NCBI GenBank assembly: GCA_030017655.1
Contig: JASEIM010000001.1
Coordinates: forward strand, 170,134 to 234,133
Origin: Methanobacterium sp.
Lineage (GTDB): Archaea > Methanobacteriota > Methanobacteria > Methanobacteriales > Methanobacteriaceae
Reading direction: 5' to 3'
Length of the DNA: 64,000 nt
In this document: positions 34,858 to 43,875 of the stretch, piece after piece
How the letters are laid out: each line of letters begins with the position of its first letter
How positions within the stretch are numbered: the first letter of the stretch is position 1
Translations under genes and position numbers: made by a program
The notes under the pieces: generated by a model
Seen by the model: only the letters and a program-made list of their open reading frames with translations
Database searches by the model: none
Told to the model about the DNA's origin: nothing

Positions 34858-36015
34858 ATGAAGAAAATACTTGTTGTAGGTACAAATACGCGACCTGTGG
34901 CATGTTCTGCAAAAAAAATGGGAAATACAGTATATTCTGTAGATTATTTTTGTACAAGTGACCTGGTTAAGTGTTCTGACTATTTAAGATGTATACTATC
35001 ACAATTACCCTATGAAACATGTGGTAATTATGCAGAAAAATATGATTCGAACTTACTTCATGAATATGCCTATGAAGTTGTTGACGATGTTGATTATATA
35101 TTCTGCAGCTCTGGAGCAGTGCCAGAAAAATTTCCAGAATCAAAGATAATTGGAAATAAGAAAATAGGACATGTAGAGGATAAATATAAACTTTATAAAT
35201 CCCTTAAAAAGAAATTTAATGTTCCAGAAACCTTTTTAATTTCGTCTTATCAGGAAGCATCCCAAATAGTTGATAACAATCCAGATAAAAAATTCATTAT
35301 TAAGCCAGTTATTGGTGCTGGTGGTAAAGATATCCGGAGATTTGAGGAAACCACTGAAAATTCTGATTTCAGTAGATTCATGCTGCAGGAAGTTATAAAA
35401 GGTGAAAGTATCAGTGCCTCAGTTTTATCCACAAAAGAAGAAGCAAAAACAATCTTAACAAGTATGCAGTTGATTGGTGATAGCTGGCTTGGACAGCCGG
35501 ATGAATTTGCATACTGTGGAAATATAGTGCCTCATAAAGATGATCCCAAAATAAAAAAATTAGCTGAAGATGTTATAATGGAACTATCTCTTGTTGGATC
35601 AAATGGAGTAGATATGATAGATACTGGTGATGAGATTTATGTAATTGAGGCTAATCCAAGATTCCAGGGGACTTTGGAATGTGCTGAAGAAGTACTGGGA
35701 ATAAACATGTTTGATGCACACTTTAAAGCATCTAATGGAACATTAATAGATGTTCCCAAACCAAAAGGATACGCTGTTAAAATGGTTGTATTTGCTAAAT
35801 GGCGTTCAATTGCTGGAGATTTAAATTTTGGGGGGGTATATGATATTCCCGAAAAAAATGTAATAATTGAAAAGGATGAACCTGCAGCTACAGTTGTGGA
35901 AAGTGGTAAAACTCTTGAGGAAGCAATTTATAATGGAAAGCGCACTGTTGAAAAAGTATATGGTGCACTTAATCCATATCCTGGGAAAATAATGGTCAGA
36001 AATGTCAATATTTAG
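34858..36015 (+). CDS. ATP-grasp family ligase, substrate unknown
   Basis: 385 residues. An N-terminal Rossmann-like domain (KKILVVGTNTRPVACSAKKMGNTVYSVDYF), then an ATP-grasp fold with KKFIIKPVIGAGGKDIRRF, LQEVIKGESISASVLS and the magnesium-binding VIEANPRFQGTLEC. The type fits the COG2232-like predicted carboligases of methanogens, which join a carboxylate to an amine or thiol using ATP. The start is the ATG with GGGG before it, 28 bases after the tRNA-Gln; reading through the tRNA in the same frame is an artefact. A 10 bp hairpin covers the stop codon. Confidence 0.78.
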   Translation: MKKILVVGTNTRPVACSAKKMGNTVYSVDYFCTSDLVKCSDYLRCILSQLPYETCGNYAEKYDSNLLHEYAYEVVDDVDYIFCSSGAVPEKFPESKIIGNKKIGHVEDKYKLYKSLKKKFNVPETFLISSYQEASQIVDNNPDKKFIIKPVIGAGGKDIRRFEETTENSDFSRFMLQEVIKGESISASVLSTKEEAKTILTSMQLIGDSWLGQPDEFAYCGNIVPHKDDPKIKKLAEDVIMELSLVGSNGVDMIDTGDEIYVIEANPRFQGTLECAEEVLGINMFDAHFKASNGTLIDVPKPKGYAVKMVVFAKWRSIAGDLNFGGVYDIPEKNVIIEKDEPAATVVESGKTLEEAIYNGKRTVEKVYGALNPYPGKIMVRNVNI

Positions 36016-36040
36016 TATTTAAAAGTATGGAAATACTAAA
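36011..36040. terminator. hairpin shared by two convergent genes, covering both stops
   Basis: TTTAGTATTT and AAATACTAAA form a perfect 10 bp stem with a 10-base loop. The left arm contains the TAG of the ATP-grasp gene (36013-36015) and the right arm the TAG of the small membrane protein gene (36036-36038). It can fold in both transcripts and is followed by A/T-rich DNA either way, so it looks like a two-way transcript end. Confidence 0.6.
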
Positions 36041-36185
36041 TTATCCCAAGCTGTATGAGGATGAAAACAATAGTACCAATGGTAATTAGAACTGTGGAAA
36101 GAATCATTGTACCAAGAAAAACCATATATAGCTTTGCACGTTTATCTGGATCATTTAAAATGTCTTCTAATGGATCTATACTCAA
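36036..36185 (-). CDS. 49-residue single-span membrane protein
   Basis: TTG start seven bases after AGAGG. A charged N-terminal part (SIDPLEDILNDPDKRAKLY) precedes one long hydrophobic segment (MVFLGTMILSTVLITIGTIV). The amphipathic head with Asp/Asn-Pro-Asp turn looks specific rather than random, and the ribosome-binding site is good. It lies 41 bases upstream of nothing else on this strand except the UPF0216 gene, whose stop is at 36227. Family not firmly recognised; it may be a small subunit or assembly factor. Confidence 0.6.
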   Translation of the reverse strand: MSIDPLEDILNDPDKRAKLYMVFLGTMILSTVLITIGTIVFILIQLGII

Positions 36186-36226
36186 AATAATACCTCTTTA
36201 CAATTAATAAAAAAATTTGATTTTTT

Positions 36227-36631
36227 TTATCTCACTAAAAATATATACTGTGTAGTAGTTGGAAACACATTCCTTAGCTCTTTTATATCATGTCTATATA
36301 TAAAAAGTTCCCTTTTACATGGATCAATATTCAATATTCTGCACACAATCATGGTTTCGAGTCTTCCTGTTATTCTTGCTCCAGATGTACTTGACTCAAT
36401 TTCAATATAAATAGGAAGTTTCAAGTTTTTGTATTCTTTTTCTTCAATTATTGATGCTATTTTCTTAAGTTCAGCATTCTTAAATCTATGTCTTGTGCCA
36501 TCTGCCCCTAATACGTGAGGTTTTTCTTCTTGCAAGAGCTCAGCAAGTGTTTTCCTTCTTCGGGGAAGATGTCTGTTTAAACTGACGACTTGTTTTTTCA
36601 GAATATTATCAGCACGATCTAATTTACTCAT
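36227..36631 (-). CDS. UPF0216 (DUF61) family protein
   Basis: 134 residues with the family's core LNRHLPRRRKTLAELL, HRFKNAELKKIA and the closing IYRHDIKELRNVFPTTTQYIF. Conserved in euryarchaea without a known function. From memory it corresponds to MTH949 of M. thermautotrophicus and sits near the ATP synthase operon there too. It is followed on the same strand by the small membrane protein. Confidence 0.8.
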   Translation of the reverse strand: MSKLDRADNILKKQVVSLNRHLPRRRKTLAELLQEEKPHVLGADGTRHRFKNAELKKIASIIEEKEYKNLKLPIYIEIESSTSGARITGRLETMIVCRILNIDPCKRELFIYRHDIKELRNVFPTTTQYIFLVR

Positions 36632-36722
36632 CTACCAACTATATTTATTTTGTTTGATATAATTATTTTCAATAAAATAAGAATAAACTGAAATGATTTA
36701 TTTGGCGCTAAGGGGGGCTAAT

Positions 36723-37067
36723 ATGGATATTGATATTGAACAATGCAGAGAAAATGACTTAATTAAAAGAATAATAAGTAAAAGTGGACTTCCAATTAAA
36801 CTCATTAAACTTCTTTTAAGATTATCAGATGCAATTTATATCAATGGAATTAATTATAATGTAACAATTCATGATAATGGAGCTACAATGTTACTTATTT
36901 CTTCAAAACCAGAGAATAAAACAGGTTATTTTCATACCATTTCCTTATCAAATGCATTTTACAAATTAAGGGATATCGAAAAGGAAAATGATGATATAAA
37001 AACAGAAATAATAGTTGAAGAGAATATGATACAGATTAAATTGGATATAAAAGAAAAAAGGAGTTGA
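36723..37067 (+). CDS. small protein of unknown function
   Basis: 114 residues. GGGGGG six bases before ATG 36723 decides the start; the longer frame from 36693 includes it. The protein has an acidic N-terminus, a helical segment (LIKRIISKSGLPIKLIKLLLRLSDA) and strands (YINGINYNVTIHDNGATMLLISSK). Family not recognised. Its stop abuts that of the DUF22 gene on the other strand with no base in between. Confidence 0.6.
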   Translation: MDIDIEQCRENDLIKRIISKSGLPIKLIKLLLRLSDAIYINGINYNVTIHDNGATMLLISSKPENKTGYFHTISLSNAFYKLRDIEKENDDIKTEIIVEENMIQIKLDIKEKRS

Positions 37068-37454
37068 TTACTTCAACATTTCAACTGGAAGAAGTATTAA
37101 AACTCCGAGCAGGTCGTCTTTTTCTATTTGACCGTCGATACTTGCAAGAAATGAAGCATGGTCAACAGTTTTTTTCATGCTGAGAGGAAGATGAACTTCT
37201 TCACCCACTGCTATTGCATGTCCATATCTGTTGGCTGCATAGGCAGATAAGAATGTAATGTGATTTTCAGGGATTATGACCTTCTTAATTTTAATTGATT
37301 TTGCCTCATTGGCCTTAACATGTATATTTTCATCAGCTATAACTGCTCTCATTTTGCCAATGATGGTCCCTACTTTAAAATCACCTAATGCCTGGGCTTC
37401 GTAATCTGCAAGTTCTCTTTTGACTTCATCAAGTCTCTGGATTATTCTAACCAT
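37068..37454 (-). CDS. DUF22-family protein at the end of the ATP synthase operon
   Basis: 128 residues, strand-rich, with the family features IIGKMRAVIADENIHV, IIPENHITFLSAYAANRYGHAIAVG and VHLPLSMKKTVDHASFL. It begins two bases after the atpD stop and is the last gene of the operon. The constant position next to A-type ATP synthase genes in Methanobacteria suggests a link with assembly or regulation, but its role is unknown. No membrane segment. Confidence 0.75.
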   Translation of the reverse strand: MVRIIQRLDEVKRELADYEAQALGDFKVGTIIGKMRAVIADENIHVKANEAKSIKIKKVIIPENHITFLSAYAANRYGHAIAVGEEVHLPLSMKKTVDHASFLASIDGQIEKDDLLGVLILLPVEMLK

Positions 37455-37456
37455 TT

Positions 37457-38095
37457 TTATGTCCCCATGGCTTTTTTAATCATCTTCAATCTTACGAAAT
37501 TCTCTCTTTCCATCTCTTCAAGACGCATCTCGATATATTTAACTGTATTTTCCAGTCTTGGAATGATGATGTGCTCTAATGCATTTACCCTTCTTTTTGT
37601 TGACTCTATTTCTGCTGCAAGGAGTATGATGGTTTTTTCAATTTCTGCAAGCTCAATTGTCAGGGTAATAGCTTCTTCAAATTTCCTCGCTGCTTCATCA
37701 AGTTTTGCAGAGGTATCTACAAATCCGTAACCCCTCTCAACCATTGTTCTTTTTGCAGTTTCAGTATCAATTATAGGCACTACAACTCCCATTACACTTC
37801 TTGAATCAATATCGACATGAACAGATTCTTTAACGGACATAGCAGCTCTTTTAACAGCTAAATCTCCCATAACTATCTGGGCGGTTGTGAGATCTTCGAA
37901 AGCTTCTGCAAGCTTATTTTCAACATTTTCTCTGGAACCTTTTACACGTTCAAGTATGTTGAAAAACTCCATTATAAGAGCATTTCGCTTTTCTTTAAGA
38001 AGACCATGTCCTTTTATTGCAAGCTTTTCACGGTCCTTAAGTTTAAGAAGTTCCATCCTTGTTGGATTTACTCCTTCAATCATTTCTTGTGCCAT
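37457..38095 (-). CDS. atpD: A-type ATP synthase subunit D
   Basis: 212 residues, helical, forming the central stalk together with F. The N-terminal [33 protein letters not shown] and the C-terminal [31 protein letters not shown] are diagnostic for subunit D. It rotates inside the A3B3 head and transmits torque to the proteolipid ring. GAGGGAT precedes the ATG. Confidence 0.95.
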   Translation of the reverse strand: MAQEMIEGVNPTRMELLKLKDREKLAIKGHGLLKEKRNALIMEFFNILERVKGSRENVENKLAEAFEDLTTAQIVMGDLAVKRAAMSVKESVHVDIDSRSVMGVVVPIIDTETAKRTMVERGYGFVDTSAKLDEAARKFEEAITLTIELAEIEKTIILLAAEIESTKRRVNALEHIIIPRLENTVKYIEMRLEEMERENFVRLKMIKKAMGT

Positions 38096-38127
38096 TTTAT
38101 CCCTCTTTTAAAAATAAATAAAGGAGG

Positions 38128-39522
38128 TTATTGTTTATGTGCAGGGTGATATTTTGGAATATGCTCTGCTCTAACCCTCTTAAGTTCGGCTTCCGGAAGT
38201 AAGCTTAGAAGTTCCCATCCAAGATCAAGAGTTTCCTGTATAGTTCTATCTTCATCTTTGGTTTCTGTTACAAATTTGTTCTCGAATTCATCTGCAAAGG
38301 CGAGATATTTCCTGTCACGCTCTGTAAGCGCTTCTTCTCCTACAACAGCCATAAGATCCCTCAGGTCACGACCTTCAGAATATGCTGAATAAAGCTGGTC
38401 TGAAACACCACTGTGATCTTCTCTTGTTCTTTCTTCACCAATTCCACCACTCATCAATCTTGAAAGTGATGGAAGCACATCTACAGGTGGATATATACCT
38501 TTCCTGAAGATATCTCTGCTTAAAACAATCTGTCCTTCTGTAATATATCCAGTTAAGTCTGGAATTGGGTGAGTAATATCGTCTTGAGGCATAACAAGAA
38601 TTGGCATCTGGGTAATTGAACCTTCTTTACCAACCATACGACCTGCTCTTTCATAGATAGAAGCAAGGTCAGTGTACATGTAACCAGGGTATCCACGTCT
38701 TCCAGGAACCTCTTCACGAGCAGCTGAAATTTCCCTCAATGCTTCACAGTAATTTGTCATGTCAGTAAGGATAACCAGAACGTGCATGCCCTTTTCAAAT
38801 GCAAAGTATTCAGCAGTTGTAAGCGCCATTCTTGGCGTGGTGATCCTTTCAATTGCAGGGTCGTCTGCAAGGTTCATGAAAACTGTAACTCTTTCAAGAG
38901 CTCCTGTCCTTTCAAAGTCTCTCATAAAAAAGTTTGCTTCTTCGTGGGTAATTCCCATAGCCGCAAATACAACAGCAAACTCAGTTTCTTCACCAATAAC
39001 TTTAGCGTGTCTTGCAATTTGCGCTGCAAGGTCGTTGTGAGGTAATCCAGATCCTGAAAAGATAGGGAGTTTCTGTCCACGTACAAGGGTGTTCATCCCG
39101 TCTATTGTTGAGATACCTGTCTGAATAAATTCTGCAGGGAATTCCCTTGCAGTTGGGTTCATTGGCGCCCCATTAATGTCTAATTCTTTTTCTGGAATAA
39201 TTTCAGGCCCGCCATCAATAGGTTTTCCTGTACCTCCAAAAACTCTTCCTAACATGTCTGGAGAAACACCAAGGTGTGCTGTTTCTCCTGTAAATCTAAC
39301 TTTGGTTGTTGCAGTATTAAGATCGCTTGTACCTTCAAAGACCTGTACAACAGCAAGTCCTTCACGTACTTCAAGAACTTCTCCTCTTCTTTTATCTCCT
39401 GCAGGTGTGATTATATCTACAATTTCCCCATACGAAACGCCTTCAACACCTTCAACAATCATGAGAGGACCAGCTACTTCAGCAACGGTTGTGTATTCCC
39501 GTGTTTTGATATTTAAGTCCAT
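38128..39522 (-). CDS. atpB: A-type ATP synthase subunit B (regulatory)
   Basis: 464 residues. Non-catalytic nucleotide-binding subunit: the P-loop is replaced by [19 protein letters not shown], and the region [18 protein letters not shown] is typical. It alternates with A in the A3B3 head. The ATG at 39522, two bases after the atpA stop and five after GAGGTG, is preferred to the GTG at 39528. [18 protein letters not shown] near the C-terminus is also characteristic. Confidence 0.96.
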   Translation of the reverse strand: MDLNIKTREYTTVAEVAGPLMIVEGVEGVSYGEIVDIITPAGDKRRGEVLEVREGLAVVQVFEGTSDLNTATTKVRFTGETAHLGVSPDMLGRVFGGTGKPIDGGPEIIPEKELDINGAPMNPTAREFPAEFIQTGISTIDGMNTLVRGQKLPIFSGSGLPHNDLAAQIARHAKVIGEETEFAVVFAAMGITHEEANFFMRDFERTGALERVTVFMNLADDPAIERITTPRMALTTAEYFAFEKGMHVLVILTDMTNYCEALREISAAREEVPGRRGYPGYMYTDLASIYERAGRMVGKEGSITQMPILVMPQDDITHPIPDLTGYITEGQIVLSRDIFRKGIYPPVDVLPSLSRLMSGGIGEERTREDHSGVSDQLYSAYSEGRDLRDLMAVVGEEALTERDRKYLAFADEFENKFVTETKDEDRTIQETLDLGWELLSLLPEAELKRVRAEHIPKYHPAHKQ

Positions 39523-39524
39523 TT

Positions 39525-41276
39525 TCACACCTCACTAGTTTGTTTAATTACCTTTTCCTGAATTGCTTTAATCTCATCTGCAAATTCATCTTCAGGTATA
39601 TATTTCATTTTACCAATATCTTCCTTAACGCTGAGTCCTATTACATCTTCTGTAGATGCACCTCTATCAAGAGCTGCTGTAGCGTTTTCCTGGAACATAA
39701 TTATGGTTTTGAGCATTCCGTATTGCTTGTTTGGTGAACAGTATGTGTCTACTTCGTGATATGCGTTTTGCTGTAGGAAGTCTTCTCTTATCATCCTCGT
39801 ACTTTCAAGAGTAATTCTTTCTCTGTCTGGCAGTGCATCCGGACCTACAAGTTGCACAATTTCCTGAAGTTCTGACTCTTTTTGGAGTAAAACCATTGCT
39901 GCATCTCTTAGCTCTCTCCAATCTTCACCTACATTGGTATTCCACCATGATGATATGCTTTCAACATATAATGAGTAACTCTGCAGCCAGTCAATTGAAG
40001 GGAAGTGACGTTTATCTGCAAGTGATGAATCAAGTGCCCAGAACACTTTGGATATACGTAAAGTGTTTTGAGTAACTGGTTCTGAAAGGTCACCACCAGG
40101 AGGTGAAACTGCTCCAACCACAGTTAATGATGATACTTTATCTTCTGTGCCTATTGTAGTTACCCTTCCTGCTCTTTCGTAGAACTGAGCAAGTCTTGAT
40201 GCGAGGTATGCAGGGTATCCTTCTTCACCGGGCATCTCTTCGAGCCTTCCTGAAATTTCCCTCATAGCTTCTGCCCATCTTGAGGTTGAATCAGCCATAA
40301 GAGCTACATCGTATCCCATGTCTCTGAAGTATTCAGCAATTGTTATTCCGGTGTATACTGAAGCTTCCCTTGCTGCCACAGGCATGTTTGATGTGTTTGC
40401 AATAAGAACTGTTCTGTCCATGAGTGGTTTACCGGTCTTAGGGTCTTCAAGTTCTGGAAACTCTTTTAGAACCTCTGTCATTTCGTTTCCACGCTCTCCA
40501 CATCCGATGTAGACGATGATATCTGCATCAGCCCATTTAGCAAGTTGCTGTTGTGTAACAGTTTTTCCTGAACCGAAAGGACCAGGCATAGCAGCAGTAC
40601 CACCTTTTGCAACTGTGAAAAATGTGTCCTGTGCTCTTTGACCTGTTATTAATGGTATATCTGGGTCGAGTTTTGCTTTGTATGGTCTTCCAACTCTTAC
40701 GGGCCATTTTTGAACCATTTGAAGCTTTTCAACTCCAGTAGAAGTTTCTACTTCGCCTATATCTTCCTCTATAGTATATTCTCCTTCGCCTACAATACTT
40801 TTTAATGTACCTTCAACTTTTGGAGGGATCATGATTTTATGAACGATTGATGATGTTTCCTGGACTTCACCAATAATGTCTCCACCTTTTACTTCCATTC
40901 CAGCTTTGAGTTTTGGAACGAATTTCCATTTTTTTTCTTTATTTAATGCTGGAACATCTACACCTCTTTCAATGTAGTCCCCAGTTAGATCTTTAATATT
41001 TTCAAGCGGCCTTTGAATTCCATCATAAATGGATGTAAGAATTCCAGGGCCTAACTCTACAGAAAGTGCTCCTCCTGTACTTTCAATTTTTTCTCCGGGT
41101 TTTATACCAGCTGTTTCTTCGTAAACCTGTACTGTTGCTGTGTCGCCTTCAAGTTCAATTATCTCTCCGATAAGACCTTCTTCACCGACTTTAACCATTT
41201 CATACATCTGAGTTCCCCGCATGCCGTCTCCAACAATAACGGGACCTGCTATTTTAATTATCTTTCCTGTAATCAT
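39525..41276 (-). CDS. atpA: A-type ATP synthase subunit A (catalytic)
   Basis: 583 residues. The archaeal P-loop [12 protein letters not shown] at about residue 235, [11 protein letters not shown] and the catalytic region [28 protein letters not shown] are present, as is the long non-homologous insertion of A/V-type catalytic subunits at about 115-190. It makes ATP using the sodium or proton gradient built during methanogenesis. It begins within the atpF stop (ATGA overlap), which indicates coupled translation. No intein is present. Confidence 0.97.
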   Translation of the reverse strand: MITGKIIKIAGPVIVGDGMRGTQMYEMVKVGEEGLIGEIIELEGDTATVQVYEETAGIKPGEKIESTGGALSVELGPGILTSIYDGIQRPLENIKDLTGDYIERGVDVPALNKEKKWKFVPKLKAGMEVKGGDIIGEVQETSSIVHKIMIPPKVEGTLKSIVGEGEYTIEEDIGEVETSTGVEKLQMVQKWPVRVGRPYKAKLDPDIPLITGQRAQDTFFTVAKGGTAAMPGPFGSGKTVTQQQLAKWADADIIVYIGCGERGNEMTEVLKEFPELEDPKTGKPLMDRTVLIANTSNMPVAAREASVYTGITIAEYFRDMGYDVALMADSTSRWAEAMREISGRLEEMPGEEGYPAYLASRLAQFYERAGRVTTIGTEDKVSSLTVVGAVSPPGGDLSEPVTQNTLRISKVFWALDSSLADKRHFPSIDWLQSYSLYVESISSWWNTNVGEDWRELRDAAMVLLQKESELQEIVQLVGPDALPDRERITLESTRMIREDFLQQNAYHEVDTYCSPNKQYGMLKTIIMFQENATAALDRGASTEDVIGLSVKEDIGKMKYIPEDEFADEIKAIQEKVIKQTSEV

Positions 41277-41593
41277 TTTACCATCTCAACCCCAATTACT
41301 CTTTTAATAAGTTCCCGCATAGGATCAGTGGCCCTCTTAGAAGGCCCTGTTTTATCGGGTATTTCAATTATCATGGGTAATGCGCGTGATCCTGTTAATT
41401 TATCAATTGTTTCTCTTATCTGATCTCCAATTTTCTCGGTAGTTATTATAATTGAGAATTCTTGTTTGAATAAATTTTTAAGAGTGTTTTCTGCTTCTTC
41501 GATATTTTCAACAGGATATCCTTCTTTAATGCCTCCAAGTCTAAAGCCTGTTACTGTATCTGGATCTGCAATTACTGCTATACTGGGTTTCAT
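41273..41593 (-). CDS. atpF: A-type ATP synthase subunit F
   Basis: 106 residues. The central-stalk subunit is recognised by [24 protein letters not shown] at the N-terminus and [11 protein letters not shown] in the middle. It binds subunit D. ATGA overlaps with atpC before it and atpA after it indicate tight translational coupling in the operon. Confidence 0.94.
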   Translation of the reverse strand: MKPSIAVIADPDTVTGFRLGGIKEGYPVENIEEAENTLKNLFKQEFSIIITTEKIGDQIRETIDKLTGSRALPMIIEIPDKTGPSKRATDPMRELIKRVIGVEMVK

Positions 41594-42747
41594 ACTAACA
41601 TCTCCTTAATTTTTGAGTTAGGGAAACCTATCTCTCTTTTGGCACGTGTTATGACTTTTAAATTCCTTATTTCACTTTCCTTTTTGTTCATGAAACCAAC
41701 GATTGGCCCTATACCAAAGGGTATTTTAATTGATAGTGATTTAGCTATTTCCCTTATCTTTTCATCTAAGGCTGCCTCAAATGGCGCAACAGAGCCTGTT
41801 TTAGTGTATTCTGGTAAAGCATCTGTAAGTAGTTGTGCATATTCTGTTCCTTCAAGGCTACTTATTACACTCCCTACATCTTCAGCTTCCATTAGATCTT
41901 TTAGCTTCCATTCTCTAAGTTGATAACCATTTGAAACAATATAAGGCTCTATATCATCATATTTAAGGCCTTCAGCCTTTGACCTTAATATAATATTTAA
42001 ATTGGTTGTGTCAACTTGAGCTCCAATATATGAGTGTAAAGCCCTTGTACTATCGTCAGCAGGGTTTGAAGCTGCAACTAATAAGTTTTCAAGGAAATAT
42101 TTATCAAGAGAAGCTTCTAAAGGTAAAATTAACCCTGTGTTTTCATAAGATGACAGAGCATCATCAAGAACACGAGCATAGGGTGTTCCTTCAAGACCTG
42201 TGACAATTTCAGTAATACTTTTAGCATCTATTAGTTTATCAAGAGAATCACTTAACTCTCCAAATGGAACTAGGAGATTAACAGTTTCTTCTCTGGATAA
42301 TCCGGCCTCTTTTGCAGTTATCAGACCTTTTATATTCCTTACATCCCATTTTTGAAGTAGAACTTTAAATATGGGCTGAATACCTGATGGTGTGATTTTT
42401 GCAAGGGTATCATAAGTATCTGCAAGCTGTGTGTCAAGTGCTTTTTCCAGAGGATACTGATCCACATATTTTGCATATTCAGGAAATCCTCTTAGATAGT
42501 TTTTCACTTCATCTATGTTATCAGCTTCAATAATTTCTGATAACTGTTTTTCTGTAAGGAGTCTTCCCATTCGTGCTCTTACTCGTGCATTAGGGTAAGC
42601 ATAGGGAAAATTATCTAACACAGGCCTTATAGTTGCTATTACTGCTATAACTCCAATAATAGCCCCTATCACAAAAATGAGGCCTAAAAATGATTCAATA
42701 GAGGGTAGGCCCAGTTGAGTTACTATATCTGTGATGCCATTTACCAT
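41590..42747 (-). CDS. atpC: A-type ATP synthase subunit C
   Basis: 385 residues. It joins the central stalk to the proteolipid ring. The family core YPYANARVRARMGRLL is visible as FPYAYPNARVRARMGRLL at about residue 50, followed by three helical repeats each containing a segment like LEGTPYARVLDDAL or LEGTEYAQLLTDAL. An N-terminal hydrophobic stretch (about 20-42) is present, as in other methanobacterial C subunits. GGGGGG precedes the ATG. Confidence 0.94.
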   Translation of the reverse strand: MVNGITDIVTQLGLPSIESFLGLIFVIGAIIGVIAVIATIRPVLDNFPYAYPNARVRARMGRLLTEKQLSEIIEADNIDEVKNYLRGFPEYAKYVDQYPLEKALDTQLADTYDTLAKITPSGIQPIFKVLLQKWDVRNIKGLITAKEAGLSREETVNLLVPFGELSDSLDKLIDAKSITEIVTGLEGTPYARVLDDALSSYENTGLILPLEASLDKYFLENLLVAASNPADDSTRALHSYIGAQVDTTNLNIILRSKAEGLKYDDIEPYIVSNGYQLREWKLKDLMEAEDVGSVISSLEGTEYAQLLTDALPEYTKTGSVAPFEAALDEKIREIAKSLSIKIPFGIGPIVGFMNKKESEIRNLKVITRAKREIGFPNSKIKEMLV

Positions 42748-42758
42748 GTTATTCCCCC

Positions 42759-43382
42759 CTATTCAAACAATACCTTTGCAACCTCTGATCTTAGAACTTT
42801 TTTATATCTTTGAATTCTAGCTTCAATTGTATTATTGACCTCAACATCTCCATTTTTGGTTTTTACGATTGCTCCTCCAATGGTTTTAATACTTTCGCCA
42901 ATCTCTAAGGTTGTTTTGGTGTTTGTTTTCCCTTCAATAGTATTTTCCATGGCTGGAATTGAGTTTTTGATTTTGTCAATATCCTCTTCTTTTAAGGATA
43001 AAACCAGATCTCCTCCACCAATCTCAATGGAAGCTTCTTCTATGATTTTTGTAAGGGATTCTTTGTATTCTTCAGAAGAAGTGGATGCAATTTTCTGCAA
43101 TTCTTCTTCTGCACGCTTAAATGCGTTTTCTATTACTTCTTCTCTTGCCTCAAGCTCCGCTCTTCTGGAATTCATTTTAGCTTCAGAAATGAGCTGCTGA
43201 TATTTCAAATTGGCCTGTTTTTTTGCGTTTTCCAGGATTTTTTCTTTTTCTAAAACCGCTTCTTTTTCACCTTCTTCAATGATAAGGGCAGTTTCTTTTT
43301 CAGATTCCTGGATTATAGCATCGGCGTTACTTTGAGCTTCAGAAATTATGCTTGAGACAATTTTATCTGCCCCAGACTTCAT
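42759..43382 (-). CDS. atpE: A-type ATP synthase subunit E (peripheral stalk)
   Basis: 207 residues. A long Glu/Lys/Ala-rich coiled coil (about 1-110) leads to a globular end with IKTIGGAIVKTKNGDVEVNNTIEARI, the pattern of E subunits. It pairs with H to form the peripheral stalk that holds the A3B3 head. It sits between atpK and atpC as usual. Confidence 0.93.
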   Translation of the reverse strand: MKSGADKIVSSIISEAQSNADAIIQESEKETALIIEEGEKEAVLEKEKILENAKKQANLKYQQLISEAKMNSRRAELEAREEVIENAFKRAEEELQKIASTSSEEYKESLTKIIEEASIEIGGGDLVLSLKEEDIDKIKNSIPAMENTIEGKTNTKTTLEIGESIKTIGGAIVKTKNGDVEVNNTIEARIQRYKKVLRSEVAKVLFE

Positions 43383-43392
43383 TTTTTTCCTC

Positions 43393-43875
43393 CTACCCTA
43401 AGATTCCACCGAATACCATTAACAATATAGCAATCAAGAAACCGTAAATAGCCTGAGTTTCTGGCAACGCTGTAAAGAGAATACCCTGTGAGAACATATC
43501 CTTATCTTCAACTACTGCACCAACAGATGATGCTGCTGCAATACCTTGACCCATACCAGAACCAAGTCCAGCAAAACCAATAGCCGCACCGGCACCTACT
43601 GCTACAAGACCTATTTCAGGGGTTAGGGCGTTTCCTCCAAGTACTCCACCGAATACCATTAACAATATAGCAATCAAGAAACCGTAAATAGCCTGAGTTT
43701 CTGGCAACGCTGTAAAGAGAATACCTTGAGCGAACATCTCCCTATCCTCTGCTACAGCACCTACGCTCCCTGCTGCTGCAATTCCTTGACCTAAACCTGA
43801 ACCTAATCCAGCAAATCCGACGGCTACTCCCGCACCTATTGCTGCTAAAGCTGTACCTAAAACAATTTCTGCCAT
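43393..43875 (-). CDS. atpK: A-type ATP synthase proteolipid subunit K, doubled hairpin
   Basis: 160 residues with four membrane helices formed by two tandem hairpins. Each copy has GLGSGMGQGIAA/GLGSGLGQGIAA and the ion-binding Glu in FTALPETQAIYGFLI, so both hairpins keep the carboxylate; the doubled form is usual for Methanobacteriales. The ring it forms carries the ion current. The DNA for the second helix of each hairpin is identical over 81 bases (listed as repeats). GGAGG lies before the ATG. Confidence 0.95.
   Translation of the reverse strand: MAEIVLGTALAAIGAGVAVGFAGLGSGLGQGIAAAGSVGAVAEDREMFAQGILFTALPETQAIYGFLIAILLMVFGGVLGGNALTPEIGLVAVGAGAAIGFAGLGSGMGQGIAAASSVGAVVEDKDMFSQGILFTALPETQAIYGFLIAILLMVFGGILG
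43405..43485. repeat. 81-base exact repeat inside atpK, copy 1
   Basis: Identical base for base to 43645-43725, exactly 240 bases apart. It encodes the ion-binding second helix of the C-terminal hairpin. Flanking parts of the two hairpins differ at many silent and amino-acid positions, so this block has been kept uniform separately. Confidence 0.9.
43645..43725. repeat. 81-base exact repeat inside atpK, copy 2
   Basis: Second copy of the block at 43405-43485. It encodes the ion-binding helix of the N-terminal hairpin. The neighbouring first-helix regions do not match at this level. Confidence 0.9.

Noticed and set aside
37467..38111. Open frames opposite the ATP synthase D gene
   Set aside because: Reverse-strand shadows of Glu/Lys-rich coding sequence with no start signals.
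43393..43875. Tandem duplication in atpK as an assembly error
   Set aside because: Doubled-hairpin proteolipids are normal in Methanobacteriales, and the first helices of the two halves differ clearly.
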